Shown one piece after another: positions 1 to 8,098 of a stretch of 64,000 bases of DNA; position 1 is the stretch's first letter, and every line of letters begins with the position of its first letter. The notes below the pieces were generated by a model. The model was not told the origin of the DNA, searched no databases, and was given only the letters and a program-made list of their open reading frames with translations. Location of the stretch: NCBI GenBank assembly GCA_019637105.1, contig JAHBWF010000015.1, forward strand, positions 1 through 64,000. The letters are read 5' to 3'. The position numbers were made by a program, and so were the translations under genes. This stretch comes from Labilithrix sp. Its GTDB lineage: Bacteria; Myxococcota_A; Polyangia; Polyangiales; Polyangiaceae.

Positions 1-904
1 CCCGCGCGCGCTCGCGCGAGGCGCCCTCCGCGACCGACAGCGGATCGGTCCCGCGCGCGATCGCGGCGAGCTCGCGCCGCATCGCCTCGGCGGCGGGCCG
101 CGCCTCCGGCGCCTTCGCCATCGCGCGCAAGACGAGGTCCTCGAGCGCGCGCGGCAGCCCCGCGGGCGCGCCGCGCGAGGCCAGCGGCGGGGGCTCGACG
201 AACAGGTGCTGGGCCATGAGCTGCGCGGCGCTCTCGCCGTCGAACGGGGGCCTCCGCGCCAGGCACTCGTAGAGCATCACGCCGACGGAGTAGACGTCGG
301 CCGCGCCGGTCGTCTCCTTGCCCTCGCACTGCTCCGGCGACATGTAGTCGGGCGTACCGTGCGCCATCCCGGTCTCGGTGAGCTTCTCGATCGAGGTGTT
401 CGGGAGCTGCACGAGCCCGAAGTCGAGCAGCTTGACGTGATCCGCGGCGACGATCATCACGTTGCTCGGCTTGACGTCGCGGTGGACGATCCCGACGCCG
501 TGCGCCGCGACGAGCACCTCCAGGAGCTGGTCGAAGAGCGACGCGATGAACGGGATGGCGAGCGGCCCCTCCTCGATCACCGACGCGAGCGACCTCCCGC
601 TGACGAGCTCCATGACCATGAAGAGCTCGCCGGCGTCCTCGCCGAAGTCGAGGAGCGACACGATGGACCGGTGACGCAGGCGCGCGAGCGCGACCGCCTC
701 CCGCCGGAAGCGGGCGCGGAGCTCCGGGGTCGACGCGAAGACCGGGTGCAGGAACTTGATCGCGACCGGCTCGTCGAGCTCCACGTGGATCGCCCGGTAG
801 ATCGCCCCCATGCCGCCGCGCCCGACGAGCTCGCCGATCCGGTACTTGTCGCCGATCGCCGTGCCCGTCCGCGGGCCGATCGAGGGATCGCGCGCGTGGC
901 TCAC
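1..904 (-). CDS. Ser/Thr protein kinase, Pkn2/STPK type (3' end outside window)
   Basis: Cytoplasmic Hanks-type kinase phosphorylating Ser/Thr on partner proteins. The visible 301 residues hold nearly the whole catalytic domain: Gly loop GRGGMG (28-33), ATP-anchoring Lys50 in VAIKFLH, catalytic loop HRDVKPSN (141-148), DFG (161-163) and activation-segment SPEQC. The C-terminus runs off the left edge, so any membrane segment or sensor domain is unseen. The GTG start at 904 overlaps the TGA stop of the upstream adenylate cyclase (GTGA), which implies translational coupling. Third gene of an operon with an FHA-domain sigma-54 activator; FHA domains bind phosphothreonine, so the activator is a plausible substrate or partner (inference). 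Confidence 0.93.
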   Translation of the reverse strand, partial: MSHARDPSIGPRTGTAIGDKYRIGELVGRGGMGAIYRAIHVELDEPVAIKFLHPVFASTPELRARFRREAVALARLRHRSIVSLLDFGEDAGELFMVMELVSGRSLASVIEEGPLAIPFIASLFDQLLEVLVAAHGVGIVHRDVKPSNVMIVAADHVKLLDFGLVQLPNTSIEKLTETGMAHGTPDYMSPEQCEGKETTGAADVYSVGVMLYECLARRPPFDGESAAQLMAQHLFVEPPPLASRGAPAGLPRALEDLVLRAMAKAPEARPAAEAMRRELAAIARGTDPLSVAEGASRERAR

Positions 905-2655
905 GCGACGACCTCGAAGAGCTCGATCGGCTCGGCCTTGCCGCGGATCGGGTGGACCCCGAGCGAGCGCAGCTCGACGTCCGCGCCCGCCCGCTCCGCG
1001 ACCCGCGCGGTCACGAGCGTCTGCCCCGGGCGCGCGAGCGACTCGAGGCGCGCGGCCACGTTGACGGAGTCGCCGACGGCCGTGAACTCCATCCGGAGAT
1101 CGCTCCCGAGGTTGCCGACCAAGGCCTCCCCCGTCCCGACGCCGATCCCGAGCTCGACGTCGACCGCGAAGCGCTCGCGCCACCGCGCGCTCGTCGACGA
1201 CACGAAGCGGTGCATGTCCTCCGCCGCGGCGAGCGCGCGCGCGACGTGATCGCCGTCCTCGTCGTCGCGGACGCCGAAGACCGCCATGATCGAGTCGCCC
1301 ATGAACTTGTCGACCATGCCGCCGTGGCGGAAGACGACCTCCGAGAGCACCGTGAAGAGCTCGTTCAGGAGCGCCACGACGTCCTCGGGGCTGGATCGCT
1401 CCGCGAACGGGGTGAAGGACGCCACGTCGGCGAACACGACGGTCACGTCGGCGCGCCGCCCGCCGAGCGCGAGCGGCCCGCCGCCGCTCGCGACGGCCGC
1501 GGCGACCTCGGCGGGGAGGTAGCGCGCGAGGCCCGCCTCGATCCCGGCGCGCCGGACGAGCTCGCGCTCGCTCGACGCGAGCTCCTCCGCCATCCGGCCG
1601 AGCGAAGCGCCGAGCACGCCGAGCTCGTCGCTCGAGCGGACCTCGTTCTTGGCGTCGAACTCCCTCCGAGCGTAGGCGCGCGTCAGCTCCACGAGCTCGC
1701 CGATCGGGCGCGTCGTCCGCCGCGCGACCACGCTGCCGAGGACGATCGCGAGCGCCGCGAGCGCGAGCGCCGAGATCGCGAACGCCCGCCTCGCCGCGCC
1801 GAGCGCGCGGAAGGCGTCCGCCTCCGGGCGCTGGACCACGACCGCCCAGCGCTGCGCGGGCAGCGTCCGCACGGTGCCGATCATCGCCTCGCCGTCGGCG
1901 GCGCGGAAGCTCGCGCGCATCACGAGCGGCCCCGCGAACGTCTCCTTCGTGAGCCCCAGGCTGCGAAAGATGCCGTCCTCCGCGAGCGACGCGCCGCGGG
2001 CGAAGGCCGAAGGCGCGCCGGCGACGACGCGGAGCTCGTCGTCGACGACCACGACGAGGTCGCGCCGTCCGAACCGCGCGAGCCCGAGCTCGTCGACGAT
2101 CGCGTCGAGGCGCGCCGCCTTCGCGCCGGCGAGCAGCGCGCCGGTGACGGCGCCGTCCGCCACGAGCGGCTCGAAGTACCGCGACCCCGCGCCCGGGTCG
2201 TGGATCCAGCGCGGAGGGCCGCGGTCGGCGCGCAGCGCCTCGCCCAGCTCGGTCGCACCGCTGCCCGCGCCCTTCTCGACGCTGCCGATGAAGGCGCCGT
2301 CCTTCGCGAAGACGGACACCCACTCGACGACGTCGGACGACGCGATCGCCTCCCGCGCCAGGAGCAGGCGCAGGTCCTCGTCGGCGACGAGGTCGCTCGC
2401 GAGGATCGTCGCGGCCCGGTGCACCGTCCGCTCGCCGTCGTCGAGCGCCGCGGCGAGCTCGCGGCTCGTCTGATCGGCGATCGCGAGCTCGAGGTCGGCC
2501 TCCACCTCCGCCAGCCCCTCGCGCTGGATGCGGACGACGAGGACCGCCGCCACGAGCAGCGGCAAGAGGGCGACCGCGAGCATCGCCGCGGTCCACTTCA
2601 GCCTGAGCGACACCCTCACCGGCGTGCCGCCTCCGGACGGGCGCGCCGTCGTCAT
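901..2655 (-). CDS. Membrane-bound class III adenylate cyclase with extracytoplasmic sensor and HAMP
   Basis: Predicted to make cAMP from ATP at the inner membrane in response to an external signal. 584 residues: TM1 about 20-42, periplasmic Cache-like sensor about 45-285, TM2 about 291-311, HAMP 311-365, class III cyclase domain 400-580. Metal-binding Asp410 (FADVASFT) and Asp454 (KFMGDS) are present, and Lys450 is the residue that selects ATP over GTP in this family. The TAVGDSVNVAARLE segment carries the transition-state Asn/Arg. It lies 33 bp after the FHA/sigma-54 activator and its stop overlaps the kinase start. The ligand cannot be told from sequence. Confidence 0.92.
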   Translation of the reverse strand: MTTARPSGGGTPVRVSLRLKWTAAMLAVALLPLLVAAVLVVRIQREGLAEVEADLELAIADQTSRELAAALDDGERTVHRAATILASDLVADEDLRLLLAREAIASSDVVEWVSVFAKDGAFIGSVEKGAGSGATELGEALRADRGPPRWIHDPGAGSRYFEPLVADGAVTGALLAGAKAARLDAIVDELGLARFGRRDLVVVVDDELRVVAGAPSAFARGASLAEDGIFRSLGLTKETFAGPLVMRASFRAADGEAMIGTVRTLPAQRWAVVVQRPEADAFRALGAARRAFAISALALAALAIVLGSVVARRTTRPIGELVELTRAYARREFDAKNEVRSSDELGVLGASLGRMAEELASSERELVRRAGIEAGLARYLPAEVAAAVASGGGPLALGGRRADVTVVFADVASFTPFAERSSPEDVVALLNELFTVLSEVVFRHGGMVDKFMGDSIMAVFGVRDDEDGDHVARALAAAEDMHRFVSSTSARWRERFAVDVELGIGVGTGEALVGNLGSDLRMEFTAVGDSVNVAARLESLARPGQTLVTARVAERAGADVELRSLGVHPIRGKAEPIELFEVVA

Positions 2656-2688
2656 GTCGGACGCGGCGGCTCGAGCCTCGCCCGAGCC

Positions 2689-4032
2689 TCAGTCATCGAG
2701 CGTCCTGAGCCCGCTCCTCTGGAGGATGCGGTAGAGGTTCATGCGGTCCATGTTCGCGCGGCGCGCGGCCTTCGACACGTTCCCGCCCGACCAGTCCATC
2801 AGCGCCTCGACGTAGCGACGCTCGAACGCGACGATCGCGCGCTCCTTCGCCTCGCGGAACGGCACGTCGAGGTCGACGACCCCCTCCGCGGCCGGCGCCG
2901 CGGCCGACGCGTCGCGGACCTCCGTCGGCACGGCGGAGCGGAGCACGACGCACCGCTCGACGTAGTTCCGGAGCTCGCGCACGTTCCCCGGCCAGTCGTA
3001 GTGCTCGAGCCGGCCCATCACCTCCGCGTCGAAGAGCGCGGTGTCGCGCGTCGCGCCGAGCGAGCGGAGGAACGCGCGCACCAGGAGGGCGACGTCGTCG
3101 CGCCGCTCGCGCAGCGGCGGGACGTGGACGGTGACGACGGAGAGCCGGTAGAACAGGTCCTCGCGGAAGCGGCCCTGGTTGACCTCGCGGTGGAGCTGGC
3201 GGTTCGTCGCCGCGACGACGCGCACGTCGACCTTCCGCGGCGTGTTCTCGCCGACGCGGCGGACCTCGCGGCTCTCGAGCACCCGGAGCAGCTTCGGCTG
3301 CATCTCGAGCGGCAGCTCCCCGACCTCGTCGAGGAACACCGTGCCGCCGTGGGCGACCTCGAACGCGCCGGCGCGATCGCGCTCGGCCCCGGTGAACGCG
3401 CCCTTCAGGTGCCCGAAGAGCTCGGACTCGATCAGGCTCGGCGCGATGGCGCTGCAGTCGACGATGACGAACGGCTTCTTCGCGCGCGCCCCCCGGCGGA
3501 CGATCTCGCCCGCCACGAGCTCCTTGCCCGTGCCGCTCTCGCCCTCGATCAGCACGTTCGCCTCGCTGGCCGCGACCTTCTCGAGCACCGCGAAGAGGCG
3601 CTGCATCGCGCGCGACTGACCGAACATCTCGCCGAAGGTCGCCTGGTCGAGGAGCTCGACCTCGGTGGCCGCCTGGATCTCTCGGATCTGAATCGCCGAG
3701 CCGCCGAGCTCGATCTCCGCGAGCGCCGGGAGATCGGCCTCGCGGATCGAGATGCCCGCGATGAACGAGCCGTTGAGCGAGCCCGAGTCGATCACCCTCC
3801 ACGCGGACTCGCCGCGCTCGATCACGCAGTGGAACCGCGAGACCTGCGGATCCGCCAGGACCAGGTTGTTCTTCGGGTGCGATCCGATGTGGAAGCGGTC
3901 GCCGTCCAGGGTCACCACCCGCGAGGCGGCGTTCCCGCCCTCGCGGATCACGGTGACCTCGAGCCTCGGGGCGGGGACGCGGCGGCGCCCGCTGGGCACG
4001 GTCGCGTCGGGGTGTTTCAACGGCTGAGTCAT
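2689..4032 (-). CDS. FHA-domain sigma-54-dependent transcriptional activator
   Basis: Enhancer-binding protein predicted to activate RNA polymerase sigma-54. 447 residues: FHA domain about 40-115 ([18 protein letters not shown]), AAA+ domain about 132-370 with Walker A GESGTGK (164-170), intact sigma-54-contact loop GAFTGA (211-216) and Walker B FLDE, then a Fis-type helix-turn-helix at the C-terminus ([20 protein letters not shown]). No receiver domain, so control is probably by phosphothreonine binding to the FHA domain. I chose ATG 4032 over an in-frame ATG at 4113 because a TATAAC -10-like element lies between them (4064-4069) and the FHA domain needs no extra residues. First gene of the EBP-cyclase-kinase operon. 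Confidence 0.9.
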   Translation of the reverse strand: MTQPLKHPDATVPSGRRRVPAPRLEVTVIREGGNAASRVVTLDGDRFHIGSHPKNNLVLADPQVSRFHCVIERGESAWRVIDSGSLNGSFIAGISIREADLPALAEIELGGSAIQIREIQAATEVELLDQATFGEMFGQSRAMQRLFAVLEKVAASEANVLIEGESGTGKELVAGEIVRRGARAKKPFVIVDCSAIAPSLIESELFGHLKGAFTGAERDRAGAFEVAHGGTVFLDEVGELPLEMQPKLLRVLESREVRRVGENTPRKVDVRVVAATNRQLHREVNQGRFREDLFYRLSVVTVHVPPLRERRDDVALLVRAFLRSLGATRDTALFDAEVMGRLEHYDWPGNVRELRNYVERCVVLRSAVPTEVRDASAAAPAAEGVVDLDVPFREAKERAIVAFERRYVEALMDWSGGNVSKAARRANMDRMNLYRILQRSGLRTLDD

Positions 4033-4351
4033 CGGGCAAAGCGGGGGCGCAGGCTGAGAGACCGTTATACCCGGCGAGCGTCGGCGCGACACCGTTCGTG
4101 TCGGCCGCGTCAAACGCGACCGGCGCGAGGCGCGAACGCCGATGCGCAGTCCAGGGCCCGATCCCGCGTGGCGCGTCGCCGCTCCGCGACGATCGGTGTA
4201 GCGCCGACGCAGCAGCGCGGAGCCCGCGATCGCCGAATACTGGGCTCCGCGCGCTGGTACGGGCGATGCTGCAGCGCGGCGCGCCTCCCCGCCCTCTGCG
4301 CACGCGCGGAGGCTCGCGTGCCTTCCGTATCCATTTCACGAGGTGACGAAC
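4033..4351. other. Divergent intergenic region, activator / OmpA-like gene
   Basis: About 320 bp between divergent genes. On the minus strand a TATAAC hexamer at 4064-4069 could be the -10 of the activator operon; no convincing -35 lies at the right spacing. On the plus strand only the ribosome-binding site of the next gene (GAGG, 4339-4342, 9 bp before ATG 4352) is clear. No gene or repeat seen. Confidence 0.4.
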
Positions 4352-6166
4352 ATGGTCCCCAGGCGCTTCTTCGCCTTGACGCTCGCCGCGAGCGGCGTCT
4401 TCGCCGTCTCCCCTGCCGTAGCGCAGGAGCAAGTCGGCTACGCGTCCAATCACTTCAACCCGTCCGAGCGAGGCAGCCAGTGGTTCGTCCTCGACTCGCT
4501 CGACATGCGCGGCCATGGCCGGCTCGCGTTCGGCGTCGTCAACGACTACTCGTACCGCTCGCTCGTCGGCTACCACCCCGACGGCGACGTCACGTCGGTC
4601 GTCCGGAACCAGTATTTCACGCACCTCGGCGCGTCGGTCGTCTTCGCGGACCGCTTCCGGCTCGCGCTCAGCGTGCCCCTCCAGGTCTACGGGGACGGCA
4701 ACACCGCGACGATCAACGGGATCATCCACCGGCCGGCGAGCGACGTGGCCGTCGGTGACGTCCGCGTCTCCGCCGACGCCCGCATCTTCGGGGAGAAGGG
4801 CGACGCGGGCACGCTGGCCGCCGGCGCCGAGCTCATGATGCCCGCCGGCTCGAGGGAGGCGTACACCGGCGACGGCAAGCCGCGCTTCTTGCCGCGCGTC
4901 CTCTTCGCGGGGGAGGCGAGCTCGTTCGTCTACGCCGCCAAGCTCGGCTTCATGATCCGCGGCCGCGACGAGGCCTGGGGCAACGGGTACATCGGCAACA
5001 GCCTCGTCTTCGGCGCCAGCGCCGGCGTGCAGCTCGCCGACAAGAAGCTCGTCGTGGGCCCCGAGGTCTTCGGCTCGACCGTCACGGCGGACTCGCGCGC
5101 GTTCGAGAAGCGCACGACGCCGATCGAGGCCATCCTCGGCGCGCACTACGACGTCGGCGAGAACGTCCGCCTCGGCGCGGGCGTCGGCGCCGCGCTCGCG
5201 CCCGGCTACGGCGCCCCGGCGGCGCGCGCGCTCCTCTCGCTCGAGTGGGTGCCCGGCAACGCCAAGCCCGAAGAGGCCGCCCCGATCGACGATCGCGACG
5301 GCGACGGCGTCCCGGACTGCGAGGACGCGTGCGGCTGGGTCCCGGGACCGCGCTCGAGCGATCCGGCGCGGAACGGCTGCCCGCCTCCGGACGCGGACGC
5401 GGACCACATCCCGGACGAGCTCGACGCGTGTCCGCTCGCCGCGGGCCCCGCGACGGCGGACGCCAAGACGAACGGCTGCCCGGTCGACGCGGACGCGGAC
5501 GGGATCCCCGACAGCGAGGACGCGTGCCCGCGCGAGCGCGGCAAGCGCTCGCTCGACCCGAAGCTGAACGGCTGCGCCGATCACGACGGCGACGGCGACG
5601 GGGTCCTCGACTCCGAGGACGCGTGCCCCGCGGTCGCCGGCGTGAAGACGAACGATCCGAAGACCAACGGCTGCCCCGACCCCGACCGCGACAAGGACGG
5701 CGTGCCGAACGACGTCGACGCTTGCCCGGACGAGCCGGGCAAGGCCGACCCCGACCCGAAGAAGAACGGCTGCCCGAAGGCGTTCCTCGACAAGGGCTCG
5801 ATCAAGATCACCGAGCAGGTCCGCTTCAAGACGGCGAGCGCGGAGATCGTCGGCAAGGACAGCCAGGAGGTCCTCGAGGCGGTGCTCGCGGTGCTGAAGG
5901 CGCACCCGGAGATCGCGCGCGTGCGCGTCGAAGGGCACACGGACGATCGCGGCGGCACCGCGAAGAACAAGACGCTCAGCAAGGCGCGCGCGGAGTCCGT
6001 CGCGAAATGGCTGTCGGATCACGGCATCGACAAAGCGCGCGTGAGCGCGGAGGGCTTCGGTGAAGAGAAGCCGCTCGAACCGAACACGACGGAGGCAGGT
6101 CGCACGGCGAACCGCCGCGTCGAGTTCCACGTGGAAGAGGGTCAGGCTGGAGGAAACGCGCGATGA
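4352..6166 (+). CDS. OmpA-family outer-membrane protein with thrombospondin type 3 repeats
   Basis: Outer-membrane/peptidoglycan anchor. 604 residues: signal peptide 1-25 (ends SPAVAQ), an N-terminal barrel-like domain to about 305, then five Asp-rich Ca-binding thrombospondin type 3-like repeats (about 312-480; DRDGDGVPDCEDAC type), each with a Cys pair and an NGC motif, and a C-terminal OmpA domain (about 485-600) with the peptidoglycan-binding signature around GHTDDRGG and NRRVEF. ATG 4352 is preferred to GTG 4343 because GAGG sits 9 bp before the ATG and nothing precedes the GTG. The stop overlaps the start of the next gene (ATGA). Confidence 0.92.
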   Translation: MVPRRFFALTLAASGVFAVSPAVAQEQVGYASNHFNPSERGSQWFVLDSLDMRGHGRLAFGVVNDYSYRSLVGYHPDGDVTSVVRNQYFTHLGASVVFADRFRLALSVPLQVYGDGNTATINGIIHRPASDVAVGDVRVSADARIFGEKGDAGTLAAGAELMMPAGSREAYTGDGKPRFLPRVLFAGEASSFVYAAKLGFMIRGRDEAWGNGYIGNSLVFGASAGVQLADKKLVVGPEVFGSTVTADSRAFEKRTTPIEAILGAHYDVGENVRLGAGVGAALAPGYGAPAARALLSLEWVPGNAKPEEAAPIDDRDGDGVPDCEDACGWVPGPRSSDPARNGCPPPDADADHIPDELDACPLAAGPATADAKTNGCPVDADADGIPDSEDACPRERGKRSLDPKLNGCADHDGDGDGVLDSEDACPAVAGVKTNDPKTNGCPDPDRDKDGVPNDVDACPDEPGKADPDPKKNGCPKAFLDKGSIKITEQVRFKTASAEIVGKDSQEVLEAVLAVLKAHPEIARVRVEGHTDDRGGTAKNKTLSKARAESVAKWLSDHGIDKARVSAEGFGEEKPLEPNTTEAGRTANRRVEFHVEEGQAGGNAR

Positions 6167-7098
6167 AGACGATCTCGATTCTCGGGCTGCCCGTCGTCCT
6201 GACGGCGGCGCTCACCTCCACCTCCGCGGTCGCGCAGACCGCCCCCGCACCCTCCGGCCCGACCATCCCCGCCGAGACCGTCAAGGCGCAGACCGCGACC
6301 AGCGGCAAGACCGACGTCGCCACGGGAGGCTTCGCCACGAGCGGCCTCCCCGCCGAGGACGACGCGACGCACGCGACGGAGGCGGCGATCGCGGCCGGCG
6401 GCCTCTTCTCGTCCGGCAACGCGCGCACCGTGGCGGTGACGTCGAGCGGCAAGTTCCGGCTCCGCCGGGACGCTCACCAGCTCACCGTGCAGGCCGCCGC
6501 GAACTTCGCGCGCGCGGGCAAGAAGGGCGAGAGCGTCGATACGACGGTCGAGAACTACCAGGGCGTCCTCCGCTACGATCACTTCTTCACCGACCACATC
6601 GCGGGGTTCTTCCAGACGAGCGCGCGCCGCGACCGCTTCCAGGGCCTCGACATGCGCCTCAACTTCGACCCCGGCGCGGCCTACTACTTCATCAACACGA
6701 AGACCCAGCAGCTCCGCGCCGAGCTCGGCTACGACCTGCAGCACGACGTGCGCCGCGACGCCTCGCGCGTCACCCAGAACCCTCCGGCGGACGACGGGAC
6801 GCCGAGGCCGCCGACGATCGCCGACAAGACGCAGACGCTCCACAACGTCCGCGCGTTCCTCGGCTACGACAGCAAGCTCTACAAGGAGGTCGGGTTCATC
6901 ACGAGCTTCGAGTACCTCCAGAACGTGTCGGACCTCGGGACGTACCGCTTCATCTTCGACGTGGGGCTCAAGACCAACGTCGCCGAGAACCTCGCGATCG
7001 CGACCACGTACACGATGCGCTTCGAGAACAAGCCCCTGCCGGACATCGAGCAGGCCGACTCGATCGCGTCGGTCAACCTCGTCTACACGCTCTTCTGA
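6163..7098 (+). CDS. DUF481-family outer-membrane protein
   Basis: 311 residues. Signal peptide 1-24 ending STSAVAQ, a low-complexity Pro/Thr linker, then a beta-barrel-like domain typical of DUF481 (SSGNARTVAVTSSGKFRLRR near the start; repeated aromatic-ended strands; C-terminal strand ending VNLVYTLF with the terminal Phe recognised by BAM). Function in the family is unknown beyond an outer-membrane location. Start ATG overlaps the stop of the OmpA-like gene, so the two are translationally coupled; mscL follows after 6 bp. Confidence 0.88.
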   Translation: MKTISILGLPVVLTAALTSTSAVAQTAPAPSGPTIPAETVKAQTATSGKTDVATGGFATSGLPAEDDATHATEAAIAAGGLFSSGNARTVAVTSSGKFRLRRDAHQLTVQAAANFARAGKKGESVDTTVENYQGVLRYDHFFTDHIAGFFQTSARRDRFQGLDMRLNFDPGAAYYFINTKTQQLRAELGYDLQHDVRRDASRVTQNPPADDGTPRPPTIADKTQTLHNVRAFLGYDSKLYKEVGFITSFEYLQNVSDLGTYRFIFDVGLKTNVAENLAIATTYTMRFENKPLPDIEQADSIASVNLVYTLF

Positions 7099-7104
7099 GG
7101 CCTC

Positions 7105-7533
7105 GTGAGCATCTTAAAAGAGTTTCGAGAGTTCGCGCTCAAGGGAAACTTCGTCGATCTCGCGATCGCCGTCGTCCTCGGCGGCGCCTCCGGCAAGGTG
7201 GTCACGGCGCTCGTCGACAGGGTGATCATGCCGCCCGTCGGCATCGTGCTCGGGAAGGTGAACTTCTCCGAGCTGAAGTTCGTGCTCCAGGAGGCGACCC
7301 TCGGGCCGGACGGCAAGGAGCTCACCAAGGAGGTCGCGATCGGCTACGGGGCCGCGCTCCAGTCCTTGCTCGACTTCCTCATCGTCTCGTTCATCGTCTT
7401 TCTGATCGTGCGCGCGATGAACCGGTTCAAAAAGCAGGCGGCGGCCGAGCCGCCGCCCGAGCCGCCCGCGCAGGAGAAGCTCCTCGGCGAGATCCGCGAC
7501 CTCTTGAAGAAGAGCGCGAAGACCGCCAAGTGA
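7105..7533 (+). CDS. mscL: Large-conductance mechanosensitive channel MscL
   Basis: Homopentameric inner-membrane channel that opens under membrane tension to release solutes on hypo-osmotic shock. 142 residues, near the usual 130-150. N-terminal amphipathic helix and TM1 (FREFALKGNFVDLAIAVVLG, 7-26) with the conserved small-residue pore lining, TM2 about 82-103, and a cytoplasmic helical bundle at the C-terminus (LLGEIRDLLKKS). GTG start 6 bp after the DUF481 gene, so the OmpA-like, DUF481 and MscL genes form one envelope/osmotic operon. Confidence 0.96.
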   Translation: MSILKEFREFALKGNFVDLAIAVVLGGASGKVVTALVDRVIMPPVGIVLGKVNFSELKFVLQEATLGPDGKELTKEVAIGYGAALQSLLDFLIVSFIVFLIVRAMNRFKKQAAAEPPPEPPAQEKLLGEIRDLLKKSAKTAK

Positions 7534-7580
7534 TCGCGAGAGGAGCGAGCATCGACGTGGTCCGTCGGCCCTTCAGCGCG

Positions 7581-7608
7581 TCACGACGGCCTTCGCAGGC
7601 CGTCGTGA
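7581..7608 (+). terminator. 12-bp perfect stem-loop after mscL
   Basis: TCACGACGGCCT, loop TCGC, AGGCCGTCGTGA: a perfect 12-bp inverted repeat 47 bp after the mscL stop and 2 bp before the start of the next small gene. No T-run follows, so it is either a GC-type terminator/attenuator or an mRNA structure controlling the downstream start. Confidence 0.55.
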
Positions 7609-7610
7609 CC

Positions 7611-7826
7611 ATGGAGATGGACCTCGTGCAGACGGCCGAGGAGCTCGCCGCGATGCTCGGCGTCCGCCTCGACCGTCGGCCCGACTCGCCCGAGCGACGC
7701 ACGCTCGAAGGCGAGCTCTGGATGTATCGAAAGACGCTGAACCGCTGGCAGACGGTCCCGCCGAGCGACGACCAAGTGCGGGCGCTGCTCGACCTGCTCG
7801 AGCACCTCGAAGCCCGCGTCCGCTGA
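7611..7826 (+). CDS. Small orphan protein (71 aa), unknown function
   Basis: 71 residues, acidic and helical, with a leucine-rich C-terminus (VRALLDLLEHLEARVR). No signal peptide, no TM, no family recognised. Codon use is strongly G/C-ending, which supports coding. Two starts are possible: ATG 7611 (or 7617), just after the stem-loop, or an in-frame GTG at 7530 overlapping the mscL stop (GTGA) that would give 98 residues but would run through the stem-loop. I prefer the ATG. Its last codons and stop resemble the unit repeated just downstream. Confidence 0.65.
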   Translation: MEMDLVQTAEELAAMLGVRLDRRPDSPERRTLEGELWMYRKTLNRWQTVPPSDDQVRALLDLLEHLEARVR

Positions 7827-7985
7827 CCCACGCGCGCGCCGCGCCACGAAGGCCCGGCGTCCGCGGACCCACGCGCACGGCGCAGCACGAAGCCCGGCGT
7901 CCGCGGACCCACGCGTGCGCGGCGCGGCACGAAGCCCGGCGTCCGCGGACCCACGCGCACGGCGCAGCACGAAGCCGCGCGGCAC
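7808..7985. repeat. Tandem repeat of ~40 bp units carrying a 10-bp palindrome
   Basis: Three well-matched units at 7845-7885, 7886-7927 and 7928-7967 (41, 42, 40 bp), a degraded one after 7968, and a diverged one at 7808-7844 that covers the last codons and stop of the small gene. Each good unit contains the palindrome GTCCGCGGAC (7859-7868, 7899-7908, 7941-7950) and begins CACGAAG. There are no unique spacers, so it is not CRISPR. On the minus strand the units read TTCGTGCTG or close, the same bases that follow two terminator hairpins nearby. Confidence 0.8.
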
Positions 7986-8042
7986 GAAGCGCGCGTCCGT
8001 GGGGCACGCGCGCGCCCTCACAGCGCGCGCCCTCACAGCACG

Positions 8043-8073
8043 AAGGCCGCGACGCCTCTCGGCGCGCGGCCCT
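8043..8073 (-). terminator. Terminator hairpin after gltG-like gene
   Basis: Minus strand: AGGGCCGCG, inner CGCC-GAGA-GGCG, then CGCGGCCTT; about 13 bp of stem with one bulge and a GAGA tetraloop, 26 bp past the stop of the FHA/AgmX-tail gene. Followed on the transcript by CGTGCTG. Confidence 0.65.
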
Positions 8074-8098
8074 CGTTTCGACGACCCGCGGCCGACGG

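Noticed and set aside
4033-4113. Start of the FHA activator at ATG 4113
   Set aside because: It would place a TATAAC -10-like element inside the gene and add residues outside the FHA domain.
952-4758. Very long plus-strand open frame opposite the kinase/cyclase/activator operon
   Set aside because: Arg/Glu/His-rich mirror of real genes; the minus strand holds recognisable domains throughout. Stops are rare in all frames at this GC content.
7845-7967. CRISPR array
   Set aside because: Units are directly adjacent with no unique spacers and carry a short palindrome; no cas genes nearby.
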